Source: Parietichytrium sp. I65-24A | Taxonomy: Eukaryota; Sar; Bigyra; Thraustochytrida; Thraustochytriidae | DNA length: 64,000 nucleotides | Assembly: GCA_012862575.1 (NCBI GenBank) | Contig: BLSF01000045.1 | Location: forward strand, 238,154-302,153 | Direction of reading: 5' to 3' | Shown here: positions 1 through 10,157 of the stretch, piece by piece | Position numbering within the stretch: position 1 is the first letter of the stretch | Layout of the letters: every line of letters begins with the position of its first letter | Made by a program: the position numbers and the translations under genes | The notes under the pieces: generated by a model | Told to the model about the DNA's origin: nothing | Database searches by the model: none | Seen by the model: the letters and a program-made list of their open reading frames with translations, nothing else

Positions 1-2952
1 GAAAGGAGGAATCGAAACGAGCATACGTGAATAAAATAGCTTCCATTTTGTTCATTTTTGAAGCGCCTCGATGCCAACCCTGAAATAGGTGGCGGACGAA
101 CGAGGTGAGCGCGGACTTGTGAGGGAGTGAAAGACGCAACCTGGTGGGCCTTGTCTGTTTATCGAAGCTCGTCCTATCCCCAGCTTTTCATGTAACTGGG
201 TTTGGAGAAGCAAGGAGCTGGTGCAGCAGAAATTCTTGCAGAGGGCGAATGTGTCAATGGGAACGGCTTGCACCTAAGAGCAACTTACCTCAAACACCAG
301 TACGCAGACTGTGCATCTGCTGTTCTCGGGACTCTCGAGACACGTAAACGATACGTAACTCGCACCAACCAGTTACGCATTGAGCGCGTCTGAAGTTTCG
401 ATGGATGTGGAAATTGTGGAATGATCTCAATGATGTGCCACAGTGAAATCGGGTTTGAACTGTTTGAACGATCATACAAGAGCATTAGGCAAAGCATTTC
501 TTCTGTACTGTTACCGTTACTAGTGGTCTTAGCTTACAACGGTCACCTAGGTTGCTTCGCCCTTTTTCTATGATGATGATGATGATGATGATGATGACTT
601 CAACAAAACAACAGTTCAACCGTGGTTCAACCAACGCTTTATTTTCTTGCACCTGTAAAAGGGAGATCTCAAACTCACTGTCAAATTACAAAGTTGGTGA
701 TTCTACTGCAGACGCAACCATTTCATTAAAATCTTGGCCTTTGAAAACTCAACATCATCTGCATGTAAGTAATCGCCATCTAAAAGCTAAGTTTGGAGTG
801 AGATGGGTTGGAAAAGGAAAAATCAGGGAGGAAGGGAAACTGACGAGCATAGCCTCCCTGAGTGGCGCAATACGCGCGCGGGGCGGCGCACGCTTCGGTT
901 GGAAGACCGACTCGAACCTCGCATTACTGGTCGCTTGGCCAATGTTTGCCGAAAAAGCTTATTGCTTTTACCCGATATGTTTGTACGAGTTATCAAAATG
1001 GTTGGAATCAGTAGGATCCAACCTTCGCTCAAGTGTGACTGACGTTGGAGAGTGATTCACTTGAAGAGAGATTATTTCAGCCGACGACACTTTCGACCTT
1101 GCTCAACCGTTTTCTACGCATGCGTGCACTTCTGAATATTGATTTAAACATTTAGTAATCAATCGACAGACAGGTGAAAGTAAATAAACACTTTCGAGTT
1201 GCGAGCGGAACCCCAGAAAAGCTAAATTTAGAGTTCTCTAAAATTTTTGAATTTTGAATTTTGATGGCCCTTGTGGTGCACAACTTGGGAAGACCCTCCT
1301 CACACACCGCCCCCCCTCGCCCCCTTTTCCAGCTTACAGACAGACCTCATGATTGAAAAATGTGAGGATCTTACCGTGACAGTGTTAATCTCAACATTAA
1401 AATCACTTCTCGCACTCAAGGAGGCACTCTCAGAGGAGACGATGAATGCTGACGACGAAATGCGAGGAAGCTCGAGATCCACTTTAGCATGTCTTCTGAA
1501 TTCGAAATGTTCTATCTCTTGCACGTCTGAGTCCATTCAGCATTTCTTCTTCTGAATTCAAATTTTCATGCTCTAACGCTTGTACGTCCGAATCCATTCT
1601 TCGTTCCATTTCCAGGTTGATTCTCTTGACTTTCCCTAGCAGAGATAGACCGCTCAAAAGAGGTAAATCTCAGCATTTCGCACACTAACCTCGGTTTTCC
1701 AAAAGTTCACACGTTTCTACGCATCGATAAAAATGTCCTACCAACGCATAGGTCTACTCGTGCTAAAGAGTTTGTACTTCTTGTAACTTGGAACACAGCC
1801 TACTTGCTCTAATAGCCAGGACCACCACTTCGAGTTGTTCGGAAGTCGCTAGTCCTTTCCTTTCTACGACTAGTCTAGCTTACACCTTGAAAGAAAGTTG
1901 CCATGGTGTGTCATTGCAAGAGTAGAGCAGAATCACTGTCTCGCGTAAGATTGCGCCCTCACAGTACTCTCCTCACTCAAAAGAGGTGTGAAACGTCAGG
2001 ACACATCGCGTGATCCTTGACTTCTTCCGTGCTTTTTTTCTTAATTCTTAACTTTTGCTTTGAGCGATCAGCCTTTGCGGTCAAGACTTGGCAAGCGGGA
2101 CACTGACTGCGTCTCCGAGAGTGGCTGAGAGCGTAACTTTCGTAAGAGAGTAGACTCTGAAAGTTTCTAACACTCCAGTTTCCGTCAAGGGGTCCGTCGG
2201 TCCTGCCGATGTGATGGTGCGGGAGAGCAAGAATTGGCATTGACTACAGCAGCAAGCCAAGCTCTATTAGCCAACTAGCTATAGCAGCGAGTTATTGCTT
2301 TCTATTGCAATTATACGCCTCGCGTTGATGGTGTGGGGGTCTTTCCCGCCCGGAGAATACATTTCTTTGCAAGAGGGTGCACAGGTGGATCATTCCGTCT
2401 CCTACAGAGTCGCGTAGGACGAAAATAAGCTTTGTTGGGGAGACGTTGAGATTATATTCTCTTGAAAGACTGACTTTACTCACAGCTGACCTTATAAGTT
2501 GACTCTGCTTGCTTGCTCGGGAAGTTTGACCCGAGTAGTCGTTCCAGACCCTTGGCTTGACGAACTCTAGCGTCTGAAAACGTCCCATTATATATTCGCT
2601 GCCTGCCAGTTTCATCCGTCTCCTCCACCCGCTCGCGCCCTCTCGCAACGCCCCTGCTACAGTCCAGAAGAGAAGAACCTGTTTTATAGGGTTTCTACCA
2701 ACAACTGTAGCCAAGGTGGAGGAGCTTGTGCAGTCAATTTCGAACTCTGGCAGCTCTCAGCAGACTCCTAGCGATTTCCCTTTTGCGTGCAGTGCAATTT
2801 CAGAGTTGCCCTTCGTTTTGTGAGCAATCCCAAATCAGGTTCACAGCACGACCCAAGCTGCCAAGGTCTGCTGCCGTGCGAATTGACTTGTGCTGCATTA
2901 TCTCGCCACGACCGTGCAAGTGCCGTGAGTGCAGGATCAAATCAAATTGAAG
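1..2952. other. Intergenic or unresolved, no supported gene
   Basis: No convincing gene was found on either strand. Reading frames are short and mostly lack an ATG. A nine-copy ATG trinucleotide tract lies at about 570-596 and gives a spurious poly-Met frame. A short frame at about 200-350 (+) has protein-like composition and could be an internal exon of a gene running in from the left edge, but no start or matching partner exon could be fixed. The last 250 bp are the probable promoter and 5' leader of the ankyrin gene. Confidence 0.5.
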
Positions 2953-4602
2953 ATGGCCGCCGAAGTGCTTGATGCGTTTCACATGCGAAACGTCGCAATG
3001 CTTCAGATGGAAATCGATCTGGCGGAGGGTCAAGACGTTGTCAACATGAGGCTTCAAGAAGGCGAGCGGAACAACAGTATGCTGATTGAAGCCTGCGAGA
3101 ATTGGCCGGAAGGAGCCGAGCTTCTTATTGCGAACGGCGCAGACTTGAACGCCCAGAACGCTTCTGGATGCTCCGCTTTGATGGTCGCATCAATGTTTCA
3201 ACCAGAACTTGCTTCTCTTCTCATAAGCAGTGGGGCAGACCTCAATTTGCAGACCACCGGAGGTCAAACCGCGCTGATGTTCTCGTGTCTTCTGAAGCCG
3301 GAGTCGGCCAGGCTGCTTGTACAAGCCGGGGCCGACCTCAACATTCAAGACCAAGGCGGACGATCTGCTTTGATGCTCGCTTCCCTCGGCGAAGAGCATT
3401 GGAGGTCTAAGGACGGCACTGTCGATGATTCTATCGCACACAAGTCGAGGCCCGAGATCGTTCGTCTCCTCGCTGAGAATGGGGCAAACCTCGACCTTCA
3501 GAGTTTAGATGGAAGCACTGCTCTTATGATAGCCAGCTTGTCAGAGCCTGATGTCGCGAAGATTCTAATCGAAAGAGGTGCCAACGTCAACATGCAAAAC
3601 AGCGAGGGTCAGTCAGCTTTGATGTTTGCATGCTGCAAATCAGCAGACACTGCCCGCCTTCTCATTGAGCATGGTGCACAAGTGAACATGCAAGCAAGCG
3701 ATGGATTCACTGCGCTCATGTCTGCAGCGCAATACCAGCCCAAAGTTGTCGATTTCCTGCTCGGTAACGGCGCAAACGTAAATACCCAGAGCACTGGTGG
3801 TCAGACAGCTCTTGTGCTGGCTTGCCAGTATCAACCTCAAGTGGTTGAGATGCTATTAAACAGTGGCGCCGACATCAACCGGCCTGGCCCGAAAGGGCTC
3901 ACGCCTTTGATGATTGCCACCAAACACCATCCCGAGCTAATCCGGGCCCTTCTCGTCCGAGGGGCGGCGGTGAACAGCAAGTCTGAGGATGGAAGCTCTG
4001 CACTCTTGATCGCCTGCAGAAGTCAGCCTACTGCTGTTGAGACCTTGGTGGAGTTCGGCGCGGATCTCGAAGCTCGCGATAACTCGGGCTGCACACCGCT
4101 GACACTTGCTTGCGAATTCGATGTGCGCGCTGCATCTTTTCTCATTGAAAAGGGCGCCCTGGTAAAGTCAACAGGGAAAGACGGCTGCACTCCTCTCATG
4201 GTTGCATGCAAGTCAAGCCCTGCACTTGCGCAGGCTTTGATGCCGGTGTCAAACTTGAATGACCAGGATCGTACGGGGAAAACTGCCCTTATGGTGGCGT
4301 GTGAGCATCAGACTGATATCGCGATCAAATTGGTATTGCAAGGTGCGGATCTCCGCCTCACAGATAGCAACGGGGCAAACGCACTAGCTTTTTCGCCTGA
4401 TGAGTCCATAAGGCAGCAACTCAAGGACCTGTGGCTCAACAGGACTTTGTCACTGTGCAAGTTGTGGCAAAAGAGCCCTTTACCAGACGATATCATCGTA
4501 GTTATCTCGGCGCTGGCTGACAGTCAACCAGCTTTGTATCTTCAGAGTCGGGCGAGTGAGGATGTCCATAGACAAACAAAACGCAGAGCCCTTGTTCAGT
4601 AA
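2953..4602 (+). CDS. Ankyrin-repeat protein, 549 aa
   Basis: A soluble protein built almost entirely of ankyrin repeats, so probably a protein-interaction scaffold; the partner is unknown. The ATG at 2953 (context AAGATGGCC) is preferred because the frame's earlier opening codon is GTG. About 12 repeats follow one another from roughly residue 45 to 480. Most units are 32 residues rather than the usual 33: the turn between helices is one residue shorter, and the canonical TPLH is replaced by TALM or TPLM. The GADLN/GANVN turn is well kept. One repeat near residues 145-185 carries an extra loop of about 15 residues. The C-terminal 70 residues are non-repeat. There is no signal peptide or membrane segment. 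The single exon is open throughout. Identification as ankyrin is firm; cellular role is not known. Confidence 0.93.
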   Translation: MAAEVLDAFHMRNVAMLQMEIDLAEGQDVVNMRLQEGERNNSMLIEACENWPEGAELLIANGADLNAQNASGCSALMVASMFQPELASLLISSGADLNLQTTGGQTALMFSCLLKPESARLLVQAGADLNIQDQGGRSALMLASLGEEHWRSKDGTVDDSIAHKSRPEIVRLLAENGANLDLQSLDGSTALMIASLSEPDVAKILIERGANVNMQNSEGQSALMFACCKSADTARLLIEHGAQVNMQASDGFTALMSAAQYQPKVVDFLLGNGANVNTQSTGGQTALVLACQYQPQVVEMLLNSGADINRPGPKGLTPLMIATKHHPELIRALLVRGAAVNSKSEDGSSALLIACRSQPTAVETLVEFGADLEARDNSGCTPLTLACEFDVRAASFLIEKGALVKSTGKDGCTPLMVACKSSPALAQALMPVSNLNDQDRTGKTALMVACEHQTDIAIKLVLQGADLRLTDSNGANALAFSPDESIRQQLKDLWLNRTLSLCKLWQKSPLPDDIIVVISALADSQPALYLQSRASEDVHRQTKRRALVQ

Positions 4603-4796
4603 TATTATTATTTTGTAAATTCAATACCTTTAGAAAAATTGTGTATAAAAATCCAGATTTCGGAACATCGCCCCTAATTTTCATTGTCGGCAGACTGGAA
4701 GTGTTCCACACCTTCCCTCCCCAGCAAATCCCATTGTTGCCACATCGCCCAGCGCAACCTGACAAGTAGTTATCTCTCGGTTCCCTTTTAGATGCG

Positions 4797-5729
4797 CTAC
4801 GAAGTATCCGCCGAAGGGCGTTGAATGTCGCGATGACTGGGATCCACGACGGATAATGCGTAAATAGGAAGTGCAGGAACCCTCTGTCGAAGCCGCACAA
4901 GAACCGTTGCCGCCACGATGAGACACGCTGCAAGGGACGAGATGACAGCAAGCCAAGTCAGGTTCTTGGCCACGAGTTCCGGGTTTCCCGAGCGTCCTGG
5001 CGTTGGCGCGGAAGTGGGAACCACTTTCCTGCTATCTAATACTAAAGGTTGTGATGGAACAAGCCCTGCCGCTAGAAAGTGTAGCGGATAAACCTGTGCA
5101 AGGTGGTTTTTGCCTTCAAACACGTGGCACGACGTGTACAAGCGCGGGGACCCTGTGCAGTCTGCTCGATCGTAAACATTCAACTCGCCGTTCTCACTGA
5201 CCTGAAATCCAAGCGTTCTGCTATTCCCTTTCACCAATATATTCTTAGCAAAGCATGCCTCTTTCCGCACTATTGTCACACCAGTCTCGAAAACCGGAAA
5301 CATATCACCTTCGCTGACATAATTGCACTCGTCTACCCGGAAGCCAGACAGAGAGGCTTTGAACAGGAGGGCAAAGTAGCTGCCGTCATCCAAAGGAAGC
5401 ACCGTCTCGGCCCTGCTCCTGTTCAGCAATAGGCCGACGCACATCCCAAACGCCAAGGGCTCTGTAATTTTCGTCATGGATGCCTCCTCGCACGTGTCCG
5501 AGGAGAACCATGCCTCCGCAAGGTGCGTCTTGTTCCCGGAAACAACGAACCATTGCCCATTGCGAGGGTGGCAAATGTCGAGTAGCCTGTTGGCGGGCAA
5601 AAGCAAACTGTCGGAGTCGCCGGCGCAATTGGCGCCATTGAAGTACGAAGTCGCAAGTGCGGTCAGGTTTAGCGACACGCACGTCAGTATGCACTGACCA
5701 ACAACGAAGACGAGGAACAGAAGCAACAT
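4797..5729 (-). CDS. Cys-rich type I membrane protein, 310 aa
   Basis: No family is recognised. The chain starts at a true ATG with a hydrophobic signal peptide (about residues 1-19). A luminal or extracellular part of some 235 residues follows, with about a dozen cysteines and several N-x-S/T sites. A Pro/Ser/Thr linker near residue 240 leads to one transmembrane helix (about 257-279, after NLTWLAVISS) ending in a basic RLRQR stop-transfer sequence. The cytosolic tail is about 30 residues. This is the layout of a surface receptor or adhesin-like protein. An ATAAATAG TATA-like box lies at 5795-5802, about 70 bp upstream of the start. Its 3' end faces the ankyrin gene (stop at 4602). Function unknown. 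Confidence 0.8.
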   Translation of the reverse strand: MLLLFLVFVVGQCILTCVSLNLTALATSYFNGANCAGDSDSLLLPANRLLDICHPRNGQWFVVSGNKTHLAEAWFSSDTCEEASMTKITEPLAFGMCVGLLLNRSRAETVLPLDDGSYFALLFKASLSGFRVDECNYVSEGDMFPVFETGVTIVRKEACFAKNILVKGNSRTLGFQVSENGELNVYDRADCTGSPRLYTSCHVFEGKNHLAQVYPLHFLAAGLVPSQPLVLDSRKVVPTSAPTPGRSGNPELVAKNLTWLAVISSLAACLIVAATVLVRLRQRVPALPIYALSVVDPSHRDIQRPSADTS

Positions 5730-6663
5730 GGCAGTCCCCTGGCCCCCAGCCTCTGCGCTTCCATCCGATCTCCTCCTGCCGTTGCCAAGATGGGCTATTT
5801 ATGGTACTGCCGAACCTGCCGGGCAAGCGGTGTGGGGTTGCTGGCTCCGCTCACTGGCAGTTAGTTAGTGTTTGCCAAGTGGACGACCACGAAGACTTCA
5901 CTCACACCCTTGTGTCGAGGTAATGGCTTTGGATGTGCTTGGTTTACTTGTTAGTTGAGTTTTACTTTACACTGCCTTCACAGCCAGTTCGTGTAGAAAG
6001 TGTGCGAAACAGTTCCATTGTGAAATTTTTCAACTTCTTAGGACTGCAAGTGTCTGCAAGTGTGGAACTGTAATGTACTGCACGAAACTCTCAAGTTTCG
6101 GCTCTATTTCACGCTCTACGCTTGACGGGCCCGAACTTGAAGGTACTCGTACGTCCAGAGTAGGAACCTAATAGTTCTCCACTAAGACCGCAGGAGCGCA
6201 GGAAATTTGGACAGACAAGCAAGACAAGCAGCTAGCCAGTACCTTAGTACTCCACACCAATAGGTGTATCCCGAGTCTTTTCATTTCTGGTTGAAAATGA
6301 AAATGTTGTTTTGAAACAATGACAATGACAATGCGATGTGATGTCTCGCTGGGCTCTACTCAGAAATTCGAGTCAGAATTCATTTTGAACTAGTAATTCA
6401 GAATTCAGAAGATTTGAAACGGGGTGGTTGTGTTGCGACTCGCCACTCACAGAACTCACAGACTGACTACAGCCAGTCAGGAGCAATTCGCTGTTCATGA
6501 ACAACAGAGCAACTTAGATTTTTCATGAGCTGTTGGGTCTCTGGATGTCTCTTGGGAGGAATCTCAGTGAGGGAGCTCCTTCCTGTACACATGCACATGT
6601 ACTGACTCACTTGAACACTGACAGTCGGTGAGCGTGCTCGAGTGGATTCGTGGACTGTCAAAC
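5730..6663. other. Intergenic, divergent promoters
   Basis: The space between the divergently read Cys-rich membrane protein and the aldo-keto reductase. No gene seen. It contains a TATA-like box (5795-5802) and a cluster of GAATTC-centred motifs near 6365-6410. Confidence 0.5.
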
Positions 6664-7719
6664 ATGCAGGCTGAAGCAGCCGAGCCTGTATTCGAGGGCG
6701 TGCCAGAGCTCGGCATTCGCGTCCCACTGGCTTTTGGTACATTGCAGTGGGGCAGCACCTGGCTCGATGACAAATTCGTGAACCCCAAAGGGAATATAAA
6801 CGACACCGTTGCGGCTGAGATCTGTGCTCTAGCCTCGAGCTCAGGGGTAACTTTGTGGGATACTGCAGAAGGCTATGGGGGGGGCACAAGCGAAGCAAGA
6901 ATTGGTCGCGTCTTGCGAAATCCCTCTGCGATTGTCATGACCAAGTTCTTGCCCGCGCCATGGCGTTGCACCGTATCAAGCTTTGAGAGCGCCCTGAGAG
7001 CTTCGCTGGCTCGTCTCAACATCGCAAAGTGTGAACTTTATCTTCTTCACTCCCCGGTGCACTGGAGGTCAATCGAGTTTTGGGTGTACGCAGCTGCTGA
7101 GTGTAGAAAAAAGGGTCTCCTGGAATCTTTTGGGTTATCGAATTGCAACGCCAATCAAGTCCGCCGAGCTGTTGCAGCTGGTAAACAGTACGGTATACGA
7201 ATCGCTGTGAACCAGATTATGTACAACCTCCTGGATTATAATAGCAAAGAGCTTCGCGAGACGGAACGTGCATGCAGAGAGTACGGTGTCTGCATCGTGG
7301 CTTACTCGCCTATTGGGCAAGGTCTCTTGTGCGATGGACTCACTCCGGAAACCTTCTCAAGAAATCGACCAGCGCGCATGACAGGCATCAAGTGGAGTGA
7401 CTTGCACCCACTTCGCAGCAAAATAGCAGAGATAGCCAGCCAGGAGCACAAGTCCATGGCACAGGTGGTGTTAAATTGGACGTTATGCAAAGGAGTCGTA
7501 CCTCTCATTGGCTGTAGGAATGTGAACCAGGCAAAGGATACTTTGAAATCTTTACACTGGCGGCTGACAGAGAAGCAAGTCAAGGACCTTGATGAGCTCG
7601 CTCTGTCCCGAAGTACGTTGGATGGCCCACCATGGCGTCGAGCTATTTTTGTATCCCTTGCTGCAGTCCTGATGATGTCGTGCCGAGCCCTTGCGTGGTT
7701 AGGTTGGGCGAAGAGGTGA
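6664..7719 (+). CDS. Aldo-keto reductase with C-terminal membrane anchor
   Basis: A 351-residue NADPH-dependent aldo-keto reductase, a TIM-barrel enzyme reducing aldehydes or ketones. The ATG at 6664 is chosen because the frame further upstream begins only with GTG. The catalytic tetrad is complete: Asp66 and Tyr71 (WDTAEGYGGG), Lys94 (VMTKF) and His129 (LLHSP). Later landmarks are GLSNCN, the AYSPIGQGLL strand/loop and the cofactor-binding PLIGCRN. The arrangement resembles the plant/algal pyridoxal-reductase and perakine-reductase-like group; the exact substrate cannot be read from sequence. Unusually, residues 327-346 form a hydrophobic helix followed by a short basic end, suggesting a tail anchor facing the cytosol. 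Two overlapping AATAAA signals lie at 7798-7809, about 80 bp after the stop. Confidence 0.92.
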   Translation: MQAEAAEPVFEGVPELGIRVPLAFGTLQWGSTWLDDKFVNPKGNINDTVAAEICALASSSGVTLWDTAEGYGGGTSEARIGRVLRNPSAIVMTKFLPAPWRCTVSSFESALRASLARLNIAKCELYLLHSPVHWRSIEFWVYAAAECRKKGLLESFGLSNCNANQVRRAVAAGKQYGIRIAVNQIMYNLLDYNSKELRETERACREYGVCIVAYSPIGQGLLCDGLTPETFSRNRPARMTGIKWSDLHPLRSKIAEIASQEHKSMAQVVLNWTLCKGVVPLIGCRNVNQAKDTLKSLHWRLTEKQVKDLDELALSRSTLDGPPWRRAIFVSLAAVLMMSCRALAWLGWAKR

Positions 7720-8028
7720 AGCTGCTCTCACTCACAACCTGTCAATGACAGCGGAACTCCCGTGGTTCTCTGATGCGCGGCGCGCTGTGCCTCCGAAAAT
7801 AAAATAAAAGTGCAAGCACATCACGGGATAAAGTACAATACGTCGAAAAATTGCGCAAAAATATATGTTGATTTTGGACCTACGTGCTATGGGGGACTAT
7901 TGATTTTGACCGGCTGGAAGCTCCCTTCAGAAGCTTTCCTCTGTGCGCAAGGGAATGGGCATATATATATATATAACGATATATCTGATAAGTGCGTGCG
8001 ACGGCAGGGTAGGCCCGAGCCGAGAGAA
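7720..8028. other. Convergent 3' spacer
   Basis: Spacer between the tail-to-tail aldo-keto reductase and MetAP2 genes. It holds the overlapping AATAAA signals of the reductase (7798-7809) and a short AT dinucleotide run at 7961-7975. No gene seen. Confidence 0.6.
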
Positions 8029-9573
8029 TCAATAGTCTTCGCCGCGAGTAAGAATTTCCTTGCAGGTCGGGCGCATAAGAATCGTGTGTTCATACTGCGC
8101 GACATAGCTTCCGCGCACATCAACGAGTGGAGGGCAAGCGTCGACGAGGCCGACGTCGCAAAGATTCTTCAGTGCACCGAGATACCTGACCTGCTTACCA
8201 TTGTTCTGGTTGACCGTAAAGGATCCGCCGTCCTCGCGATCCAGCCATCGACGGCAAAAAGGCAAAGATCCAAATGTTCGGTTGATGTGAGCAAGAAGCT
8301 TCTTCGCAGAAGCCATGCGCAGCGGTACGTGAGGTGCATCAAAAGCTTTCATGTAATGACTGCATTCCATATCGTCGACCACGTAGCCACGTCCAGTGCT
8401 CCCAAACGTTTCAATGGCATACAGCTCACCTTCTTCCATCTTGGTGGTATCTCCATTCTTGACAGTAGGAATGCATTTCTTGCCATGGATCCGATACGGC
8501 CAGATCTCATGACCTTGCAAGTTCCTGCAGCACTTTACCGGGTAGCTTTTGCCGTTAAGCTCCACTTCGTAAGACTCCATTGTCTCTTGGATTGCTTCGC
8601 CAATTTCTGTCATCTGAACGTCGATTCCTGCGGTTCGCAGACCAGTGTTGGTCGCATCCTTGACAGCACAAAGCAAATCGTCATAGATCGGATTGAACGA
8701 CACGGTCCAAGCGCAATCCACGATCCGGCCGTGAATTTGAGTTCCAAAGTCTACTTTGAGCACATTGTCCGCGCCGAGGCGGGTGTTGTCGCCAGTATTC
8801 GGCGTGTAGTGAGCCGCAACATGATCAAGAGAGCAGCCCGTCGGGAAGCCAATACCAGCATCAAGCCCGGCTTCCCCAACTAGCTCTCGATTCTTGTTTT
8901 CGATCCGCTCGCAGAGATCTGCAAGTTCAATGCCTGGTTGTATCCAAGTGTGGGCCCAAGCCCGGACTTGCCGATGGCACTCGCTAGCAATCCGTAGATC
9001 TCGATAAGAGTCCTCAGAAATCTTTTCGCGATCACGGGCCTCAGCATCAGTGATCCGGTAACGGTTGTGGTCGCCGGGATGCTCCACAAGTTCACCAGTC
9101 GGAGCATCCCGTCCTTTGAACAGGCCTGCCACAACCTTGGTCGGCGGCCACGCTTGCCCGCTCTTTGCGAGGAAAGAAGCCGGAGAAAAATCGGAACTCA
9201 CGCCACGATGCGTCACCGCAGATAGCTCTGCGCCTGGAAAGTCGACATCGGCACCGGCATCGGCAACACAGGTGCCCGCATCGGCACCGGCGCCATTTGC
9301 GTCGGAGCTAGAGTGCTTCTTCTTGCTCCTGTTCTTCCTGTTCTTTTTCCGCTTCTTCTTCTCATGAGGGGCAACGTCAGGCGCAGTATCCGAGGCACAT
9401 GACACTGACAGCTCAAGAAGTTGTTGCGCAGCGTCGTCCCCGTCCTCGTCCCCACCGCCCGAGTCGTCCGAGCCCGCAGAGGCCGAGCCTGCGGAGTGCC
9501 CTGCGCTCGCTCCCTTGCTCTTGCTCGCACTCGACGAGCGATGCTGCTTGCTGGCCCCACGCAATTCCGCCAT
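8029..9573 (-). CDS. METAP2: Methionine aminopeptidase 2
   Basis: Removes the initiator methionine from nascent cytosolic proteins using a two-metal centre. The 514-residue chain starts at a true ATG. It has an N-terminal low-complexity Ser/Gly/acidic region, then a Lys/Arg block (residues 72-86) typical of MetAP2, where it contacts the ribosome. The catalytic domain is complete: His255 (AAHYTPN), the metal ligands Asp275 and Asp286 (KVDFGT and IVDCAWT, 11 apart as in the human enzyme), His355 (LQGHEI), Glu388 (ETFGSTG) and Glu495 (QYEHT). The type 2 insertion helical domain lies between Glu388 and Glu495. Length slightly exceeds the human enzyme (478). No intron is needed. A full reading on the opposite strand is only a shadow. 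Confidence 0.98.
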   Translation of the reverse strand: MAELRGASKQHRSSSASKSKGASAGHSAGSASAGSDDSGGGDEDGDDAAQQLLELSVSCASDTAPDVAPHEKKKRKKNRKNRSKKKHSSSDANGAGADAGTCVADAGADVDFPGAELSAVTHRGVSSDFSPASFLAKSGQAWPPTKVVAGLFKGRDAPTGELVEHPGDHNRYRITDAEARDREKISEDSYRDLRIASECHRQVRAWAHTWIQPGIELADLCERIENKNRELVGEAGLDAGIGFPTGCSLDHVAAHYTPNTGDNTRLGADNVLKVDFGTQIHGRIVDCAWTVSFNPIYDDLLCAVKDATNTGLRTAGIDVQMTEIGEAIQETMESYEVELNGKSYPVKCCRNLQGHEIWPYRIHGKKCIPTVKNGDTTKMEEGELYAIETFGSTGRGYVVDDMECSHYMKAFDAPHVPLRMASAKKLLAHINRTFGSLPFCRRWLDREDGGSFTVNQNNGKQVRYLGALKNLCDVGLVDACPPLVDVRGSYVAQYEHTILMRPTCKEILTRGEDY

Positions 9574-10157
9574 TTCTCATTCGGCGCGCAAAACCCACTG
9601 TCCAGAAACGATCCCTTTTTGAAGCGCTCGCTGTGTTTCGCTGTGTCTCGCTCCCTCCGTCAGATTCCCTCGCAGTCGCCCTAGTCGCTCGCTCACACGC
9701 CCTCGTGCGCACATTCCACCACCACATCAACCACATCAACCACATCGCCTTAGAAATTCTTCTTAGGTTTGGTTAACTGCCTAGGGATAGGTCTTTTCCT
9801 AGACTCATGCTCATGCAAAAAAAGATAGGTTAGATTAGGTTAGCGAACGATAGTAGACAGCGGTGAGTAGTGCTATTATCAGTGGGTTTACTAAGGTGCT
9901 CTCTATAGTAGAGGCTAGAGCTAGCTAGAGAGCGCAATCCCACACACAGAGACTTCGAAGAGTGAGACTCGAAAGAGAAAGAAGGAGCCTGACTGTGAAC
10001 TTTATCTCCACGCGAAGAAAAACAGAGAGGCGATTGCAGTTTATAAAGATGGAATTTTTATTCTAAAGAATTTACATGTATGTACGAATCAAGCGTACTA
10101 ATAAACATCCTGCCCGCACTTGTTGCCGCGCGTTGAGAACCTGATTTTGAAATGCGA
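9574..10157. other. Intergenic between two minus-strand genes
   Basis: Promoter side of MetAP2 and 3' side of the secreted Cys-rich gene. An AATAAA signal for the latter reads on the minus strand at 10057-10062, about 95 bp after its stop. The rest is AT-rich with CTAGCTAG-type short palindromes. No gene seen. Confidence 0.55.

Noticed and set aside
200-350. Possible internal exon (plus strand, ILAEGECVNGNGLHLR)
   Set aside because: Protein-like composition, but no partner exon, start or firm splice sites could be found before the window edge.
570-1055. A 160-codon frame beginning with poly-Met on the plus strand
   Set aside because: The Met run is an ATG microsatellite, the frame opens at TTG, and the rest has no protein-like pattern or known motif.
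7810-8883. A 357-codon open frame on the plus strand
   Set aside because: It lies antisense to the conserved catalytic domain of MetAP2 and starts from a non-ATG codon; a shadow.
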